A DNA stretch of 64,000 nt from Streptomyces lanatus (GCF_014655715.1 NZ_BNBM01000010.1:224800-288799), one strand, 5' to 3'; positions 53,672 to 63,017 are shown, counted from the stretch's first letter. Notes: generated by a model from the sequence alone, not told the origin. Numbers and translations are program-made.

Positions 53672-53768
53672 TAGGCGCTCACGGCGCACGTCTTCGCCGG
53701 GGCTTCACCGATCGGGAGGGCCTGTGCAGCAAGCGGACGCACCCGGTCCGGGTCACTAATCTTGCGCC

Positions 53769-54542
53769 ATGACAACGGCATTGATTACGGGATCGACCGC
53801 GGGTATCGGCGCCGCGTTCGCACGGCGGCTGGCCGCCGACGGGCACGACCTCGTCCTGGTGGCCCGGGACGCCAAGCGGCTGCGCGAGCAGGCGACCGAA
53901 CTGCACGACCGGCACGGCATCGAGGCCGAGGTGCTGATCGCCGACCTCGCCGAGGACACCGGCATCGAGTCGGTCGCCACCCGCCTCGGCGACCGCCGCA
54001 ACCCCGTCGACCTGCTGATCAACAACGCCGGCTTCGGCAACAAGGGCCGCTATCTCGACGTCTCCATGGCCGACGAGCTGAAGATGCTCAAGGTGCACTG
54101 CGAGGCGGTGCTGCGGCTCACGTCGGCCGCGGCGGAGGCGATGCGGGAGCGAGGGCGCGGCGGTGTCGTCAACGTCGCCTCGGTCGCGGCGTTCGTGCCG
54201 CGCGGGACGTACGGCGCGTCCAAGGCGTGGGTCGTGCAGTTCACGCAGGGGGCGGCGCGGGATCTGGCCGGGAGCGGGGTGCGGCTCATGGCGCTGTGCC
54301 CCGGGTTCGTGCGGACCGAGTTCCACGAGCGGGCCGGGATGGGGACGGACAACATTCCGGGGTGGATGTGGCTGGACGCGGACAAGCTGGTGGCGTCGGG
54401 GCTGGATGATCTGGCGCGGGGGAAGGCCGTGTCGATCCCGGATCCCCGGTACAAGGTGCTGCTGGGGGCGGCGAAGCTGGTGCCCCGGGGGATGCTGGGC
54501 GGGATCAGTTCGCGGACCGGGCGGAAGTACGGGCCCCAGTAG
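53769..54542 (+). CDS. Short-chain dehydrogenase/reductase
   Basis: The 257-residue SDR has the cofactor motif TGSTAGIGAAFARRLA, the NNAG motif LLINNAGFGNKGR, catalytic Ser in VNVASVAAFV and the YxxxK motif YGASKAW. It is of the type annotated as SDR family NAD(P)-dependent oxidoreductase with a Trp-rich substrate loop. The substrate is unknown. TAATCT lies six bases before the ATG and no ribosome site is seen, so a leaderless transcript is likely. Its 3' end overlaps the convergent NTPase gene by 38 bp. Confidence 0.92.
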   Translation: MTTALITGSTAGIGAAFARRLAADGHDLVLVARDAKRLREQATELHDRHGIEAEVLIADLAEDTGIESVATRLGDRRNPVDLLINNAGFGNKGRYLDVSMADELKMLKVHCEAVLRLTSAAAEAMRERGRGGVVNVASVAAFVPRGTYGASKAWVVQFTQGAARDLAGSGVRLMALCPGFVRTEFHERAGMGTDNIPGWMWLDADKLVASGLDDLARGKAVSIPDPRYKVLLGAAKLVPRGMLGGISSRTGRKYGPQ

Positions 54543-57500
54543 GCGGGTTGCCGGCCGCCGCCCGGCCGGACAGCGCGTCGACGATCAGCGGGACGGTGCC
54601 GGGCTCGACCCGAATCAGGGTGGGGAGCACGTCCTTGAGCGGCAGGTGCTGCAGGGCCCGGGCGAGGAACAGGCGGCCGCGGGCCGGGTCCGCGGCGGGG
54701 GCGAGGAGCTGCCAGAGGTGGGCCTGGTCGGCGCCGGACTGCCCTGCCGTGCGGACCAGTTCCTCGGCCCGGGTGTACTGACCGGCGCTCACGAGGGCTC
54801 CGATCAGCGCGCGCAACAGATACGGACGGCTTCCGTACTCCTCGTCGCGTGCCCGGGCCTCCACCAGTTCCAGAGCGCGGTCGTACTGCTTCATGGCCAC
54901 CATCCCCCGAAGAACGGCATAGATGTCCGCCGGGTCGTGCCGGGGGCGGTCGATCACGCGGCCCAGCAGCCGCTCACCGGCCGCGTCCTGCCCCACCGCG
55001 ACGTACGCGCGCAGCACGTCTTCGACCGCCGCCCCGTAGATTCCCCGCTCGAAGTCGGGCACGGCTTCCGCATGGACCCGCGCGGCGCCCTCTTCGTCCC
55101 CCGAGGCCACCAGGTGCAGCACGAGCAGGGCCCAGGCACGGGCACGATGCTGACCGGGGTCCATCCCGGCGATGAGTGCGCGGGCCCGCGCCACGTCGCC
55201 CGCGCCGAGCGCGCTCTCGGCGATCGTCGTGCGCATACGGTCGCGGTTCTCGCCGTACGTCCCCGTCGTCAGCTCCGCCGCCCGGTCGAACTGCCCGCGC
55301 GCACAGAGCGGTTCGACGAGGATCTCCTCCATGTGGAAGTAGGCGCCCCTGGAACGGTCCCTGGGAGCGGCGCGGAACCTGCGCACCACGTCCTCGGCCT
55401 CCTCGAACCGCCCCGTCCAGGCCAGTGCGCGCACCACATCGGCCACCCGGAACTCCAGGTCCCTGTCCCCCGTGCCCTCGTCGCTGTCGGGTCCGGGGAT
55501 CTCGGGCATCTCGATCTGGGCCGCCAAGGCCTCGGCCGCTTCGGCCTCGCCCTGCTGTCCGAGGACCGGCACCGAGAGCGCCGCGTCGAGGCTGCCGCCC
55601 CGGCTCGGCCTGCGCAGTTCCGCCTCCACCCCGGCGATCAGGCGCGTCACGCGCTCGGCGACGGCGGCGTCGTTCGTCGCGGCCGCCACGGCACCGCGCA
55701 GGAACGCCTCGTAGCCCTGCACGGCCTCACGGCGCTCGCGCATGGCGAAGAACAGACGCGCCAGCTCCAGTGCCCGGTCGAAGTCCCCCGCCAGGGCCCG
55801 TGCCTCGATGACGCCGTGCAGGGGATAGCCGTCGAACATCTGGTTAGGTGCCTCGCGCGCCAGGGCCTCGGCCCGGTCGAGGTCGCCGGCCGCGGTCAGC
55901 ACCTCGATCAGAGCGGCGCCCGCCCTCGCCCGTTCCGGCCGGTCGGGGTGGTCCCGGACCAGGCTCTCCAGTTCCTCGTACGCTCCCGATTCCGCGAGGC
56001 CCCTCGCCACACCAACCAGCGCCGCGGCCCTGACGTCCCGGTCGAAGGACCCCGGTGCGGGCCGCTCGATGCGCTCGACGAGCGCCCGCGCCCGGTCGGT
56101 CTCACCGGCGGCGGCCCATGCCGTCGCCACATGGCATGTGCTCCAGGCGCGGTCCTTGTCGTCCTCCACGAGCGACGCCGCCGTCTCGGCCCGGTCGTAC
56201 TCCCCCACGTCCACGAGGTGCCGGACGATGTACCACAGCGCGGGCGACGCGTTCAGGGTCTCGTCCACGCGCGCGAAGCACCGTCGGGCTTCGTCCTCCC
56301 GGCCGGTCAGCCGCAGTGCCTGGGCGGTCCAGATCAGCACCAGGGGTTCGGCCTCGGGTCCGGCGGCGCGGGCCAGTGCCTCGGCCCGGTCGAGGCGGTC
56401 CATCCGTACCCAGAGGGAGGCCACGCCGGCGGCGCCCAGGGCGCGGGCGCTGATCTTCTCCTGCGCCAGACACAGGGCCTCGGCCCGGTCGAGCTCTCCG
56501 GACCGCGCCCAGGACAGGGCCAGTTCGAACACGAAATTGGCACGAGGGAGGGAGAACGCCTCGGGCTCGGCATGGAAGAGGTCGTCGGCGCGGTCGGTCA
56601 GTCCGAGGTGGAGCCAACCGCGGAACGTGTCCATCAGTATCCACAGCCGGTCCCGCTCCTCGACCCGGCCGCCCGGCCCGGCCTCGGCCTCCGCCTCCTC
56701 CAGGAGCCGCACGGCGTCTTCCGGGTCACCGTGGTCCGCGAGTTCCCCGGCGACAACGACCAGCGTGTGCATCCTCTCCTTGAGATCCGGAATGCTGCGC
56801 GCGAGCGCCTCCGCCCGACGGGTGCGCCCGAGCGCCGCCCACGCCCGGGGCAGGGCCCTGGTCAGGAGGTCGTTGCGGCTGTCCAGCTCCTCACGCCGCA
56901 GGGCGAGCCGGGTGACGTCCAGCAGATCAGGCGTCCCCGACTCGACCAGCAGATCCTCGGTGGTCCGGATCTCGATCAGCGCCGCCGCGTCGCCTCCGGT
57001 GGCTTCGAGCATGCGGTCGTGCCGTGTCTCGTCCCCCGCGCAGCCGACCATGCGCCGCAGATCCCGCCGGCCCCGCAGCATCCGGAAGTATCCGCGCAGC
57101 AGATACTCCGGTGTGTCCGCCGGCCAGCCCCGCGCCCGCCACCCCTCGGCCCACGCGTGCAGCTCGTCCCGGTACCGGTCGAGTTCCCGCGCACCCAGCA
57201 TCTCCTCGGCCTGGGACTGGAGTTCCTCATGGCCCAGCAGATAGACGCTCGCCCGGACACCGAAGGTGCGCCCCGCCCGGGTGCGCAGCACATCCCGTAC
57301 GTCATAGGGCACGGCGCCGGTCAGCGCGGCCAGGTCCTCGGCGGTCAGGCCGCCGCCCGCCGCCGTCACCAGCGCCAGCAGGTCGTACTCCAGACCGCCG
57401 GCCTCGATCAGCCGCTTCAGTTCCCGTTCCGCCTCGGTGCGGACCGCGCGGGCGTACGGCGACGGTGACAGGGTGCGCACGATCGCGGGGTCGCGCAGCG

Positions 57501-58155
57501 GATGGTCGTCGGGTACGTCGCCCGGGAGCGGCGGGTTCAGGCGGCCCGCGACCAGGACGCGCATGCCCGCGTCGGGGCGGGCCGGCAGCAGGGCGGCGAT
57601 GCTGTGGGCGTCGGGTCCCGTGGTGACGCCGCGGTCCTCGTCGAGGCCGTCGACCAGCAGGACCAGGCGCTCGCCGTGCGCGGCGCAGGCCCGTGCCGCC
57701 GCCACGTACAGATGCAGGAGGTGGGCTTCGCGGGTCGCCTCGGTCAGATGGGCGGGGAGGTCCTCGCCGGCCAGCTCCGCCAGCTGTTCCAGTACGACAT
57801 CGACGTACGCCACGACGTCGTTCTGTGCGCCGAGGCGGGCCGTGACGAAGAAGGGGACGACTCGGACCCCTGGCGGCGGGTTCAGTGCGAACCGCGACAT
57901 CAGCGCCGTCTTGCCCGCCCATGCCGGTGCCCGCCACCAGGCGTACACCGGGCCGGATTCCGCGGTGCAGAAGTCGGTGAGTTCCGCCGACTCGTCGTCC
58001 CTGCCGACCAGTTGGGGCGGGGCGATCCGCCGCACCTGCTCCCAGTAGGCCGAGCGCACCGGCGAGGCGAGCAGGATGCGGTTGTGATCGCCGGTGACGA
58101 CGACCCCGATGTCCTGTCCCGCGGCCACCGACCGCTGCTTCCCCCACCAGCGCAT
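54505..58155 (-). CDS. Large STAND-like NTPase with alpha-helical repeats
   Basis: The protein is about 1216 residues from ATG 58155. It has an N-terminal short beta segment (GQDIGVVVTGDHNRILL), a linker PPQLVGRDDESAELTDFC and an NTPase domain. Walker A is APAWAGKTALM (residues 76-86), with Ala instead of the first Gly. Walker B is RLVLLVDGLDED (164-174). From about residue 480 to the end it is a string of TPR-like helical hairpins with repeated DRAEAL/GxxDRA units. This layout matches bacterial STAND proteins that sense threats or act in signalling. No effector domain is recognisable at the N-terminus. It is convergent with and overlaps the SDR gene, and divergent from the NTF2-like gene. 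Confidence 0.8.
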   Translation of the reverse strand: MRWWGKQRSVAAGQDIGVVVTGDHNRILLASPVRSAYWEQVRRIAPPQLVGRDDESAELTDFCTAESGPVYAWWRAPAWAGKTALMSRFALNPPPGVRVVPFFVTARLGAQNDVVAYVDVVLEQLAELAGEDLPAHLTEATREAHLLHLYVAAARACAAHGERLVLLVDGLDEDRGVTTGPDAHSIAALLPARPDAGMRVLVAGRLNPPLPGDVPDDHPLRDPAIVRTLSPSPYARAVRTEAERELKRLIEAGGLEYDLLALVTAAGGGLTAEDLAALTGAVPYDVRDVLRTRAGRTFGVRASVYLLGHEELQSQAEEMLGARELDRYRDELHAWAEGWRARGWPADTPEYLLRGYFRMLRGRRDLRRMVGCAGDETRHDRMLEATGGDAAALIEIRTTEDLLVESGTPDLLDVTRLALRREELDSRNDLLTRALPRAWAALGRTRRAEALARSIPDLKERMHTLVVVAGELADHGDPEDAVRLLEEAEAEAGPGGRVEERDRLWILMDTFRGWLHLGLTDRADDLFHAEPEAFSLPRANFVFELALSWARSGELDRAEALCLAQEKISARALGAAGVASLWVRMDRLDRAEALARAAGPEAEPLVLIWTAQALRLTGREDEARRCFARVDETLNASPALWYIVRHLVDVGEYDRAETAASLVEDDKDRAWSTCHVATAWAAAGETDRARALVERIERPAPGSFDRDVRAAALVGVARGLAESGAYEELESLVRDHPDRPERARAGAALIEVLTAAGDLDRAEALAREAPNQMFDGYPLHGVIEARALAGDFDRALELARLFFAMRERREAVQGYEAFLRGAVAAATNDAAVAERVTRLIAGVEAELRRPSRGGSLDAALSVPVLGQQGEAEAAEALAAQIEMPEIPGPDSDEGTGDRDLEFRVADVVRALAWTGRFEEAEDVVRRFRAAPRDRSRGAYFHMEEILVEPLCARGQFDRAAELTTGTYGENRDRMRTTIAESALGAGDVARARALIAGMDPGQHRARAWALLVLHLVASGDEEGAARVHAEAVPDFERGIYGAAVEDVLRAYVAVGQDAAGERLLGRVIDRPRHDPADIYAVLRGMVAMKQYDRALELVEARARDEEYGSRPYLLRALIGALVSAGQYTRAEELVRTAGQSGADQAHLWQLLAPAADPARGRLFLARALQHLPLKDVLPTLIRVEPGTVPLIVDALSGRAAAGNPPTGARTSARSAN

Positions 58156-58241
58156 GCGCTCATGATGCCAAAGCGCCGACAGGCACGGTGCCGCGCCAGT
58201 GGGGACAATGGTTGTGTCCAGCCCCACCGGGAGGCGACGCC

Positions 58242-58934
58242 ATGACCTTCGTGCAGCTCATCGATTGCAGGACCAGCCGCTTCGACGAGATGAACCGGCT
58301 GATGGACAGGTGGGTCGAGCAGACCCGGGGGAAACGGACGGCGACGCACGACATCATCGGGAAGGACCGGTCCGACTCGGGGCACTTCATCGAGATCGTG
58401 GAGTTCGCGTCGTACGAGGACGCGATGCGCAACTCGAACCTGCCCGAGACCGACCGGATCTTCCAGGAGATGGTCGCGCTCTGCGACGAGACGCCGACGT
58501 TCACCGATCTCGACGTCGTGCGGGACGAGCAGCTGAACTGCCTGGCCGCGCGGAGCTTCTTCGAGGACATGGGGAGGATGGCGCCGGAGGCCATCGGCGG
58601 GCATCTCACCGATGACTACGTGGATCACGACCCGTCGTATCCGGAGCCGGTGCACGGTGTCGCCGGGATCCGGGAGCAGTACGCCGGGTGGCGTGCCGCC
58701 TTCGACTTCGCGTTCCGGATCGACGACCAGCTGGCCCAGGACGACCAGGTGTGCACGCGGTGGACATGGAGCGCCCGGCACACCGGTGAGTTCCTGGGGA
58801 TCCCGGCGACCGGGCAGGACGTGACCATGCAGGGCATGACCTGGCAGCGGTTCCGGGACGGCCGGATCTGCGAGGGACACTGGATGTACGACCGGGCCGG
58901 GTTGCTGGAGCAGCTCGGGGTACTCGGTCAGTGA
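58242..58934 (+). CDS. NTF2/SnoaL-like polyketide-cyclase-type protein with ABM-like N-terminus
   Basis: The 230-residue protein has an N-terminal half (FVQLIDCRTSRFDEMNRLMDRW ... GHFIEIVEFASYEDAM) resembling dimeric alpha/beta-barrel monooxygenase folds. Its C-terminal half is a SnoaL-like ester cyclase domain (FFEDMGRMAPEAIGGHLTDDYVDHDPSY ... GQDVTMQGMTWQRFRDGRI). ATG 58242 has GGGAGG nine bases upstream. No polyketide genes are nearby, so a general role in small-molecule metabolism is more likely than antibiotic synthesis. It ends before a perfect terminator shared with groEL. Confidence 0.82.
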   Translation: MTFVQLIDCRTSRFDEMNRLMDRWVEQTRGKRTATHDIIGKDRSDSGHFIEIVEFASYEDAMRNSNLPETDRIFQEMVALCDETPTFTDLDVVRDEQLNCLAARSFFEDMGRMAPEAIGGHLTDDYVDHDPSYPEPVHGVAGIREQYAGWRAAFDFAFRIDDQLAQDDQVCTRWTWSARHTGEFLGIPATGQDVTMQGMTWQRFRDGRICEGHWMYDRAGLLEQLGVLGQ

Positions 58935-58948
58935 CGCCCGCGAAGGGA

Positions 58949-58980
58949 GAAGCCCCCGCTGCCATGGCAGCGGGGGCTTC
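58949..58980. terminator. Perfect bidirectional terminator between the NTF2-like gene and groEL
   Basis: A 32-bp perfect palindrome starts GAAGCCCCCGCTGCCA and mirrors itself, ending in CTTC. It sits 14 bases after the NTF2-like stop and 24 bases after the groEL stop. Confidence 0.88.
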
Positions 58981-59004
58981 TTCGGGTGAGGCGTGCCTCA
59001 GTGC

Positions 59005-60633
59005 CTAGTGGGCGTGCCCGTGGCCGTGGCCACCGGCCGCCGCCGGCTCTTCCTCTTCCTTCTTCTCGACGACCAGGGTCTCGGTCGTCAGGAGCAGGGA
59101 GGCGATGGAGGCGGCGTTCTCCAGGGCGGAGCGGGTGACCTTGACCGGGTCGATGACGCCGGCCTTGACCAGGTCGCCGTACTCGCCGGTCGCGGCGTTG
59201 AAGCCCTGGCCCTTGTCGAGCTCGGCGACCTTGGAGGTGATGACGTAGCCCTCCAGGCCGGCGTTCTCGGCGATCCAGCGCAGCGGCTCGACGACGGCGC
59301 GGCGGACCACGGCGACACCGGTGGCCTCGTCGCCGGTCTTGCCCAGACCGCCTTCGAGGACCTTCGCGGCGTGGACGAGGGCCGAGCCACCACCGGAGAC
59401 GATGCCCTCCTCGACCGCGGCGCGGGTCGCGGAGATGGCGTCCTCCAGACGGTGCTTCTTCTCCTTCAGCTCCACCTCGGTGGCGGCGCCGACCTTGATC
59501 ACGCACACGCCGCCGGCCAGCTTCGCGAGGCGCTCCTGGAGCTTCTCGCGGTCCCAGTCGGAGTCGGTGTTCTCGATCTCGGCCTTGATCTGGGCGACAC
59601 GGCCCTGGACGTCCTCGGACTTGCCGGCGCCGTCCACGATGGTCGTGTCGTCCTTGGTGACCGTGATGCGGCGGGCGGAGCCCAGCACGTCCAGGCCGAC
59701 CTGGTCGAGCTTGAGGCCGACCTCCTCGGAGATGACCGTGGCACCGGTGAGGGTCGCCATGTCCTGGAGCATCGCCTTGCGGCGGTCACCGAAGCCGGGG
59801 GCCTTGACCGCGACCGCGTTGAAGGTGCCGCGGATCTTGTTGACGACCAGGGTCGACAGGGCCTCGCCCTCGACGTCCTCGGCGATGATCAGCAGCGGCT
59901 TGGAGGAGCCGGCCTGGATGACCTTCTCCAGCAGCGGCAGCAGGTCCGCGATGGAGGCGATCTTGCCCTGGTTGATCAGGATGTACGGGTCGTCGAGGAC
60001 GGCCTCCATACGCTCCTGGTCGGACACCATGTACGGCGACAGGTAGCCCTTGTCGAAGGCCATGCCCTCGGTGAAGTCCAGCTCAAGGCCGAAGGTGTTG
60101 GACTCCTCGACGGTGATGACACCGTCCTTGCCGACCTTGTCCATCGCCTCGGCGATGAGCTCGCCGACCTGCTGGTCCTGGGCGGACAGCGCGGCGACGG
60201 CGGCGATGTCGGACTTCTCCTCGATCGGGCGGGCCGACGCGAGCAGGTCCTCGGAGACAGCGGCGACGGCCGCGTCGATGCCCTTCTTCAGGGCGGCCGG
60301 GGAGGCACCCGCGGCGACGTTCTTCAGGCCCTCGCGGACCAGCGCCTGGGCGAGCACGGTGGCGGTGGTCGTACCGTCACCCGCGATGTCGTTGGTCTTG
60401 GTCGCCACCTCCTTCACCAGCTGGGCGCCGAGGTTCTCGTACGGGTCCTCGACCTCGACCTCGCGGGCGATGGTGACACCGTCGTTGGTGATGGTGGGCG
60501 CGCCGAACTTCTTGTCGATGACGACATTGCGGCCCTTGGGGCCGATCGTCACCTTGACCGTGTCGGCCAGCTTGTTGACGCCGCGCTCGAGGGCGCGACG
60601 GGCGTCCTCGTCGAACTTCAGGATCTTCGCCAT
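59005..60633 (-). CDS. groEL1: Chaperonin GroEL1 with His-rich tail
   Basis: The 542-residue HSP60 chaperonin works with GroES to fold proteins. Its N-terminus is MAKILKFDEDARRALERGVN, and the ATP-binding GDGTTTATVLAQ and VSGGGSALVHA regions are normal. The C-terminus is GHGHGHAH instead of the Gly/Met tail of other GroELs. That is typical of the groES-linked actinobacterial copy and could bind metal. It follows groES on the same strand with a 116-bp gap that contains a possible large stem (CTGCGCCCC / GGGGCGCAG), so differential processing is possible. Confidence 0.97.
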   Translation of the reverse strand: MAKILKFDEDARRALERGVNKLADTVKVTIGPKGRNVVIDKKFGAPTITNDGVTIAREVEVEDPYENLGAQLVKEVATKTNDIAGDGTTTATVLAQALVREGLKNVAAGASPAALKKGIDAAVAAVSEDLLASARPIEEKSDIAAVAALSAQDQQVGELIAEAMDKVGKDGVITVEESNTFGLELDFTEGMAFDKGYLSPYMVSDQERMEAVLDDPYILINQGKIASIADLLPLLEKVIQAGSSKPLLIIAEDVEGEALSTLVVNKIRGTFNAVAVKAPGFGDRRKAMLQDMATLTGATVISEEVGLKLDQVGLDVLGSARRITVTKDDTTIVDGAGKSEDVQGRVAQIKAEIENTDSDWDREKLQERLAKLAGGVCVIKVGAATEVELKEKKHRLEDAISATRAAVEEGIVSGGGSALVHAAKVLEGGLGKTGDEATGVAVVRRAVVEPLRWIAENAGLEGYVITSKVAELDKGQGFNAATGEYGDLVKAGVIDPVKVTRSALENAASIASLLLTTETLVVEKKEEEEPAAAGGHGHGHAH

Positions 60634-60749
60634 GACAGCGGGAGCCCTCTCGGAATCTGGGGGTTAAAAAAGACACTGCGCCCCGGGCGCCCGGCTTCTT
60701 TAAGTGGTCGCGGGGGCCAGGGGCGCAGCTGGAAACTCTGAGGTGGTGC

Positions 60750-61058
60750 TTACTTCTCGATGATCGCGAGCACGTCGCGGGACGAGAGGACGAGGTACTC
60801 CTCGCCGTTGTACTTCACCTCGGTGCCGCCGTACTTGCTGTACAGCACGATGTCGCCGACCTTCACGTCGAGCGGCAGACGCTCGCCGTTCTCGAAGCGG
60901 CCCGGACCCACGGCGAGGATGACGCCCTCCTGGGGCTTCTCCTTCGCGGTGTCCGGGATGACCAGGCCAGAGGCGGTGGTCTGCTCGGCGTCGAGCGGCT
61001 GGACCACGATGCGGTCCTCAAGCGGCTTGATGGCAACCTTGGAGCTGGTGGTCGTCAC
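60750..61058 (-). CDS. groES: Co-chaperonin GroES
   Basis: The 102-residue GroES has the mobile loop region QTTASGLVIPDTAKEKPQEG, the roof loop and the C-terminal LVLSSRDVLAIIEK. It is first in the groES-groEL1 operon. The start is ATG 61058 with GGGGGAGG upstream. It is controlled by the HrcA operators (CIRCE) 100-170 bp upstream. Confidence 0.97.
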   Translation of the reverse strand: MTTTSSKVAIKPLEDRIVVQPLDAEQTTASGLVIPDTAKEKPQEGVILAVGPGRFENGERLPLDVKVGDIVLYSKYGGTEVKYNGEEYLVLSSRDVLAIIEK

Positions 61059-61157
61059 GATCCGACCTCCCCCTTCGGAGATCTCACGGGGTTAACTGTC
61101 TGAGGTGGCGACCAGGTGGATCCGTCGTCGCGGGTGCCGGACCTGCCCGTCGCGTAG

Positions 61158-61184
61158 TTGGCACTCTCCAGTGGGGAGTGCCAG
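61158..61184. promoter_or_regulatory. CIRCE element, proximal
   Basis: TTGGCACTC - 9 bp - GAGTGCCAG is a perfect inverted repeat of the HrcA operator class, upstream of groES. Confidence 0.9.
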
Positions 61185-61204
61185 ACCCGAGACTATGACC
61201 GCGA

Positions 61205-61231
61205 TTAGCACTCGGTCAAGCGGACTGCTAA
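61205..61231. promoter_or_regulatory. CIRCE element, distal
   Basis: TTAGCACTC - 9 bp - GACTGCTAA matches the HrcA consensus TTAGCACTC-N9-GAGTGCTAA with one base changed. It starts 21 bp after the end of the proximal element and is also 18 bp from the deacetylase stop. Confidence 0.88.
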
Positions 61232-61248
61232 TTCACTACACCGCGGCG

Positions 61249-62049
61249 CTACAGGTAGTCCTCCAGACGCGCCACCGTCAGCCCCCTCCGCTGGATCTCC
61301 CGCAGCAGCCGCGTCGTCCGCTCCTTCAGACTCAGCCCGGCCGGTTCGGCAGAGGGGACGGACACGATGTCACCGGCCCGCAGCCGGGCCGGTCCCTTGG
61401 CGTACGTCAGCCCGCCGTCGCCCTCCATCGCCGCGCGCCACAGCACGACCGCCGTCACCCCGCAGTCGGCCGCCGCGCGGAGCGTCGTGGTGTCGTACGT
61501 CCCGTAGGGCGGGCGGAAGAGCCGGGGGCGGATGCCGAAGCGGGCGCGGAGCTTGTTCTGCTGGCCGCAGATCTCGGCGCGCTGCCCGGCGTACGGCAGT
61601 CCGCGCAGGGCGGCGTGGTCGAGGGTGTGGTTCTGGATCGACGCGCCGACCGCGCGCAGCCGGGCGAAGTGGCCGTAGCCCGGGCCGACCACGCTGTCCG
61701 TGAGGAACATGCTGACGGGCAGCCGTAGTTCACGGACCATGTCGACGAAGCGGGGGTCCTTCTCGGCGCCGTCGTCGTAGGTGAGGAAGACGACCTTGTG
61801 GCGGGTGGCGACCCGGTGCACGACGGGCGGCAGGCCGCCCGCCGGGCGAGCCGACCTGCGCACGGTCGGGGGCGCGGGCAGCGGGGCGGTCAGGCCCCAC
61901 TGGCGGTACGGCTGGGTCGTGTGCGTCGGGTTCTTCGCCGACCGCGCCCGCTGCTCGCGCGGGTCGGCCGGACCGGTCGCACAGCCGGTGAGAAGGGCGG
62001 ACGCCAGGACCACGGCCGCGAACGCCCGCGCTCCCGGCGTCGGCCTCAC
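61249..62049 (-). CDS. Polysaccharide deacetylase-like lipoprotein lacking one metal/catalytic residue
   Basis: The 266-residue NodB-fold protein has a lipoprotein signal (VVLASALLTGC). Motif 1 TYDDG, motif 2 NHTLDH and motif 3 RPPYG are present. Motif 5, which in its neighbour reads GDIVLTHF with the catalytic His, here reads GDIVSVPS, so the His is missing. It should bind a carbohydrate or peptidoglycan but may not deacetylate normally. It starts with a GTG that overlaps the stop of the upstream deacetylase (GTGA), so the two are coupled. Its 3' end is close to the CIRCE region. Confidence 0.85.
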   Translation of the reverse strand: MRPTPGARAFAAVVLASALLTGCATGPADPREQRARSAKNPTHTTQPYRQWGLTAPLPAPPTVRRSARPAGGLPPVVHRVATRHKVVFLTYDDGAEKDPRFVDMVRELRLPVSMFLTDSVVGPGYGHFARLRAVGASIQNHTLDHAALRGLPYAGQRAEICGQQNKLRARFGIRPRLFRPPYGTYDTTTLRAAADCGVTAVVLWRAAMEGDGGLTYAKGPARLRAGDIVSVPSAEPAGLSLKERTTRLLREIQRRGLTVARLEDYL

Positions 62050-63017
62050 AGGTAGTCCTCCAGCCGGGCCACCGCGTACCCCTCGGACGTCACCTTGTTC
62101 AGGAACCGGCGGATCATGTCGGGCATTGTGCCCTTCCAGTCGTCCCGGCCCCGGAAATGAGTGAGCACGATGTCACCCGGTCGGATCTTCCGGTCCCATT
62201 CGCGGTACTCCCAGTGGTCGACGAAGACCTCCTCGTTCCACAGCGGGACGTACTTGATGCCGCAGGACTTCGCGGCGCGCAGGCTGGCCCGGTCGTAGTT
62301 GCCGAAGGGCGGCCGGAAGAGCAGCGGGCGCTTGCCGTAGTGCTCCTCGATGACCTCCTGCATGCCGCAGATCTCGTGCTGCTGGCGGCGGTAGGACAGG
62401 GCCGGGAGGTACGGGTGGTGCAGGGTGTGGTTGTTCAAGACCACTCCGGCGCCCTGCATCCGCTTGAAGTAGCCGTAGTCCTCCTTGATCAGGTAGTTGC
62501 TGAGGAAGGCGGTGTACGGCACCTGCAAGTCGTCCATCATCCGCAGGAACGTCGGGTCCTTCTCGGCGCCGTCGTCGATGGTGAGGAAGACGACCCGCTG
62601 TTTGGTCGGGACGGTGGTGAAGACGGGCGGGAGGCCGAGTTCCTCGTGGCCGTCGACCTCGAAGCCCTCGCGGGTGGTGATCCTCGGCCTCTGGGCGGGG
62701 GGCTTCGGGGGCGTGAGCGGGACGCTCTCCAGGCGCCAGCGCCGGGCGGCGGCGATACGGGCGGTGCGGGCCTCCTGGGCCGACTGGAACTTCCTGCCCG
62801 GTGGCTGCGGAGTGGCCGTCGGGGGCGGTGCTTCCAGGGGCTGACGGATCGAGGTGGAGCCCGAGGCCTCGGGCCCGCCGCCGACCCCGGAGCCGCTCGC
62901 GGCCCCCGCCGACCCGGGCTGCGCACAGCCGGAGGTGACGGCGGCCGCGGCGAGTACGGCGATGACGCCGTGCACGCGCGCGTAGCGGGCCGTCGGAGGA
63001 TGGCACCCCACGACCAC
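62046..63017 (-). CDS. Polysaccharide deacetylase
   Basis: The protein is about 323 residues from GTG 63017. It has a lipobox-like signal (VIAVLAAAAVTSGC), then a Pro/Gly linker and a NodB domain: TIDDG (metal Asp), NHTLHH, RPPFG and GDIVLTHF with the catalytic His. All catalytic motifs are intact. It probably removes acetyl groups from cell-wall or extracellular polymers at the outer membrane surface of the cell. The start is uncertain; ATG 63062 extends it by 15 residues, but a TACAAA -10-like box near 63045 would then lie inside the gene. It is coupled by overlap to the degenerate copy downstream. Confidence 0.85.
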   Translation of the reverse strand: MVVGCHPPTARYARVHGVIAVLAAAAVTSGCAQPGSAGAASGSGVGGGPEASGSTSIRQPLEAPPPTATPQPPGRKFQSAQEARTARIAAARRWRLESVPLTPPKPPAQRPRITTREGFEVDGHEELGLPPVFTTVPTKQRVVFLTIDDGAEKDPTFLRMMDDLQVPYTAFLSNYLIKEDYGYFKRMQGAGVVLNNHTLHHPYLPALSYRRQQHEICGMQEVIEEHYGKRPLLFRPPFGNYDRASLRAAKSCGIKYVPLWNEEVFVDHWEYREWDRKIRPGDIVLTHFRGRDDWKGTMPDMIRRFLNKVTSEGYAVARLEDYL

